NCBI RefSeq assembly: GCF_020193655.1 | Contig: NZ_JADYVE010000010.1 | Coordinates: 124,001 to 188,000 of the forward strand | DNA: 64,000 nt | Source of the DNA: Ensifer sp. IC3342 | Lineage (GTDB): Bacteria > Pseudomonadota > Alphaproteobacteria > Rhizobiales > Rhizobiaceae | Reading direction: 5' to 3' | In this document: positions 61,129 through 64,000 of the stretch, piece by piece | Numbering within the stretch: the stretch's first letter is position 1 | Layout of the letters: the number at the start of each line of letters is the position of its first letter | Program-made: the position numbers and the translations under genes | Notes under the pieces: model-generated | What the model was told of the DNA's origin: nothing | Database searches by the model: none | Seen by the model: only the letters and a program-made list of their open reading frames with translations

Positions 61129-64000
61129 ATGATCGAGTTCTTTATTCACCGACCGATTTTTGCCTCTGCTATCGCCATCGTCATGACGCTTGCGGGCGCC
61201 ATCTGCTATTTCCTGCTTCCGGTGTCGCAGTTCCCGGACATTACGCCGCCGCAGATCGTCGTCTCCGCCAACTATCCGGGTGCCAGCGCACAAGTCGTCG
61301 CCGATACGGTCACAACACCGCTCGAACAACAGATCAACGGCGTGCCGGGCATGCTCTACATGTCTTCGACGAGTTCCAATGACGGCTCGTCGAGGATCAT
61401 CATCTCCTTCGACGTCGGCTATCCGATCGACGTCGCGGCGCTCGACGTGCAGAACCGCGTGTCGCAAGCGGCGTCCTCGCTTCCGGCCCTGGTAAACCAG
61501 AGCGGAGTGACGATCGCCAAGCAGATACCGAACTTCACTGTGCTGGTCAGCCTCGATTCGCCCGATGACTCCGTCGATTTCGCCTCCGTCAGCAACTATG
61601 CCTACCTGCAGATCCTCGACCCGCTCAAGCGCCTGCCGGGCGTAGGCGATGTCCAGCTCTTCGGCGAACGGCGTTACTCGATGCGCGTCTGGCTCGATCC
61701 GGACCGGATGGCCAATCTGGGCATCACCGCGGTCGACGTGGAGAACGTCATTGAGGAGCAGAACGTCCAGGTTGCCGGTGGAAAGATCGGACAATCGCCG
61801 GCACCGGCCGGGATTCCTTTCGAGATGCAGATCAACGCACTCGGCCGGCTCAGCGACCCCAAGCAATTCGCCGATATCGTCCTGCGCGCCGACCCGGCGA
61901 CGGGCGCGGTGATCAGGCTGCGAGACGTGGCGCGCGTGGAACTGGGGGCGCTGCTCTATTCGTCATCGGTCACCTTCAACGGCAAGGAGAGCGTCGTCCT
62001 GGCGGTGTTCCAGGCGCCCGGTTCGAATGCGCTCGATCTCCAAAGCCGCGTCAAAGCCAAGATGGACGAGCTGTCGCAGCGCTTCCCGAGCGGAATCGCC
62101 TATCACATGTTCTATGACACCACGCGTTTCGTGTCGGCGGCAATGCATGATGTGGTGATCACGCTGGTCGAGGCGCTGGCTCTGGTCATCGCCGTCGTCT
62201 TCATCTTTCTCCAAAACGTCCGCACCACGATTATACCGACGATCGCCATTCCGGTGTCGCTCATCGCGACGCTCATCGTCATGTACCTGCTCGGCTTCTC
62301 GCTGAACATGCTGAGCCTGCTCGGAATGGTGCTCGCCATCGGCCTTGTGGTCGACGATGCGATCGTGGTCGTGGAGAACGTCGAGCGACAGCTCGAGGCC
62401 GGCCTGCCGCCGCTCGCTGCGACGCGCAAGGCGATGCAGGAGGTGACGGGACCGATCATCGCGACGACCGCCGTGCTTCTGGCGGTCTTCGTGCCGGTCG
62501 CCTTCATTCCGGGCGTAGCCGGCAGCCTTTACAATCAGTTCGCCCTGACGGTCGCGATCTCGGTCGCGTTCTCCGCGTTCAACTCACTGACGCTCAGCCC
62601 TGCGCTCAGCGCCGCCTTTCTGCGCCATCGCGGTGCGCCGAGATTCGTGCTCTTCCGCTGGTTCAACACGGGATTTCACTGGTTTTCGCATGCCTATGCG
62701 CACAGCATCGCAAGACTCGTCCGTTGGCGTTGGGCCCTCTTCGCACTCTTCCTGATCGCGATCGGTTCCACCTACGCCTTGTGGCAGCGCATTCCCTCGA
62801 CCTTCCTGCCCGTCGAGGACCAGGGATATTTCTTCGTGGTCATCCAGCTCCCCGACGGTGCATCCATAGAACGAACCGAAGCGGTCGCGAGGCAGTCGGA
62901 GAAAATCCTTCGCGACACGGCCGGCGTGGATTTCGTCGGCTCCGTGGTCGGCTTCAATTTCCTGAGTTTCGCGAGCCAGTCCAATTCCGCGGTCCAGTTC
63001 GCGGTCTTGAAGCCGTGGGACGAGCGCCCTCCGGAACAAGGCGCATCGGCGCTGCGCGAAGCGGTGCAGCCGCTCCTCTTGCAGATCCCCGATGCTCTCG
63101 TGCTTGCCTTCGATCCCCCGTCGATACAGGGGCTCGGCGCAACGGGCGGTTTCGAATTCCAGGTCGAGGACCTGGGCGGGCGCGGCAGCGTGGCGCTGAA
63201 CGACGCCACCCAAGCTCTGATAGCCGAGGCGCGAAAGCAGCCGGAAATCAATCCGCACCAGCTCTTCACCACCTTCAGCACGTCGAGCCCGCAATTCAAC
63301 TATGACCTCGACAGGGACAAGGCAAAGCAGCTGGGTCTCAACCTACCGGATATATTCAACACCCTGCAGATCTATTTCGGCTCGCTTTATGTCAACGACT
63401 TCAACCTGTTCGGCCGCACTTTTCGCGTCACGCTTCAGGCCGATCAAAGCGCGCGCTCCAATCCTGCCGACATTTCCCGGCTTTACGTGCGCAATTCGGC
63501 GGGCGACATGGTGCCGCTCAGTACGCTCGGCGCGCTGAAACCGACCGTCGGCCCCGAGACCGTCAGCCACTACAACAACTATCCGTCGGCGCTGATAAAC
63601 GGCGCGGCCGCGCCGGGCTACAGTTCGAGCCAGGCGGTGGCGGCGATGGAGCGCACGGCCGCGGCCACCCTGCCGCGGGACTTCGGCTTCGAATGGACGG
63701 GCATCACCTATCAGGAGATCAGGGCGGGATCGATCGCCGCGCTCGTCTTCGCGTTGGCAATCGTCTTTTGTTTCCTGATCCTGGCGGCGCAGTATGAAAG
63801 CTGGTCGATGCCCTTCATGGTGCTGCTTTCCGTGCCGCTCGCCCTCCTCGGCGCCCTGCTCGCGCTTTGGCTCAGGGCCATGCAGATCGACGTCTACTCG
63901 CAGATCGGGTTCGTCATGCTGGTTGGCCTTGCCGCGAAAAACGCTATTCTGATCGTCGAGTTCGCCAAGCGGCGCCGGCAGGAAGGCCTGGACATCATCA
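61129..64000 (+). CDS. RND multidrug efflux transporter, HAE1 family (3' end cut by window edge)
   Basis: The frame is open to the right edge for 957 residues, about 90 % of a full RND pump. It starts MIEFFIHRPIFASAIAIVMTL. Proton-relay residues are visible: Asp-Asp in GLVVDDAIVVVENVER (helix 4) and Lys in GLAAKNAILIVEF (helix 10). Two large periplasmic loops follow the first and seventh helices, as in AcrB and MexB. It exports drugs or solvents with an adaptor and outer-membrane channel; neither gene precedes it, so they may follow or be encoded elsewhere. Confidence 0.94.
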   Translation, partial: MIEFFIHRPIFASAIAIVMTLAGAICYFLLPVSQFPDITPPQIVVSANYPGASAQVVADTVTTPLEQQINGVPGMLYMSSTSSNDGSSRIIISFDVGYPIDVAALDVQNRVSQAASSLPALVNQSGVTIAKQIPNFTVLVSLDSPDDSVDFASVSNYAYLQILDPLKRLPGVGDVQLFGERRYSMRVWLDPDRMANLGITAVDVENVIEEQNVQVAGGKIGQSPAPAGIPFEMQINALGRLSDPKQFADIVLRADPATGAVIRLRDVARVELGALLYSSSVTFNGKESVVLAVFQAPGSNALDLQSRVKAKMDELSQRFPSGIAYHMFYDTTRFVSAAMHDVVITLVEALALVIAVVFIFLQNVRTTIIPTIAIPVSLIATLIVMYLLGFSLNMLSLLGMVLAIGLVVDDAIVVVENVERQLEAGLPPLAATRKAMQEVTGPIIATTAVLLAVFVPVAFIPGVAGSLYNQFALTVAISVAFSAFNSLTLSPALSAAFLRHRGAPRFVLFRWFNTGFHWFSHAYAHSIARLVRWRWALFALFLIAIGSTYALWQRIPSTFLPVEDQGYFFVVIQLPDGASIERTEAVARQSEKILRDTAGVDFVGSVVGFNFLSFASQSNSAVQFAVLKPWDERPPEQGASALREAVQPLLLQIPDALVLAFDPPSIQGLGATGGFEFQVEDLGGRGSVALNDATQALIAEARKQPEINPHQLFTTFSTSSPQFNYDLDRDKAKQLGLNLPDIFNTLQIYFGSLYVNDFNLFGRTFRVTLQADQSARSNPADISRLYVRNSAGDMVPLSTLGALKPTVGPETVSHYNNYPSALINGAAAPGYSSSQAVAAMERTAAATLPRDFGFEWTGITYQEIRAGSIAALVFALAIVFCFLILAAQYESWSMPFMVLLSVPLALLGALLALWLRAMQIDVYSQIGFVMLVGLAAKNAILIVEFAKRRRQEGLDII

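Noticed and set aside
60887..61132. 81-residue frame just before the RND pump gene
   Set aside because: The 4-base overlap with the pump start is suggestive, but there is no recognisable domain and only a weak ribosome site; kept as part of the gap description rather than called a gene.

Overview
The window is a GC-rich, densely coded stretch of an alphaproteobacterium of the Rhizobiaceae, most likely a Sinorhizobium/Ensifer. This rests on the gene sets (cbb, xox, cuxR-aps, nos), on several rhizobial-type intergenic palindromic repeats, and on operons packed with 4-base ATGA overlaps. In S. meliloti, from memory, the first three gene sets lie on the pSymB chromid and nos on pSymA, so this looks like accessory-replicon DNA in a different arrangement. 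No tRNA, rRNA, CRISPR array, insertion sequence or replication origin was recognised.

Region 1 (1-16.5 kb) is a C1 and CO2 module. The end of a Calvin-cycle operon (cbbX, rpe, a thioredoxin-like gene) is followed by gfa, a NitT/TauT-type ABC transporter, exported accessory proteins of PQQ dehydrogenase clusters, a lanthanide-type methanol dehydrogenase set (xoxF, xoxG, xoxJ), a second cytochrome c, S-formylglutathione hydrolase and glutathione-dependent formaldehyde dehydrogenase. Three exported proteins of unknown function follow. Two of the promoters here share a long near-identical sequence that looks like a common operator.

Region 2 (16.5-31.5 kb) is regulation and surface polysaccharide. 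A hybrid kinase, a FIST sensor and a NarL-type regulator resemble known formaldehyde/methanol regulators. Next comes a cuxR-like AraC gene divergent from a uxs1-uxe-apsS-apsH1-apsE-like polysaccharide operon, then a small lipoprotein, a diguanylate cyclase and a cytosine deaminase-like amidohydrolase.

Region 3 (31.5-43 kb) holds a PAS kinase with a FixJ-type regulator, a dipeptide-type ABC transporter with fused ATPases, an AraC regulator, a decayed MFS transporter, and small or unassigned genes.

Region 4 (43-58 kb) is nitrogen-oxide respiration and defence: a di-iron Fe-S repair protein, nnrS, a DUF6522-like gene, the complete nosRZDFYLX operon, a ferritin-like protein, pseudoazurin and a chemoreceptor with a nitrate/nitrite-sensing domain. 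Three TTG-N8-CAA sites of FNR/NnrR type precede the repair gene, the nosR/ferritin-like pair and pseudoazurin. No nitrite or nitric oxide reductase gene is present.

Region 5 (58-64 kb) contains gene remnants, a small exported protein, a DUF2214 membrane protein divergent from a TetR regulator, and the start of an RND efflux pump that runs off the right edge.
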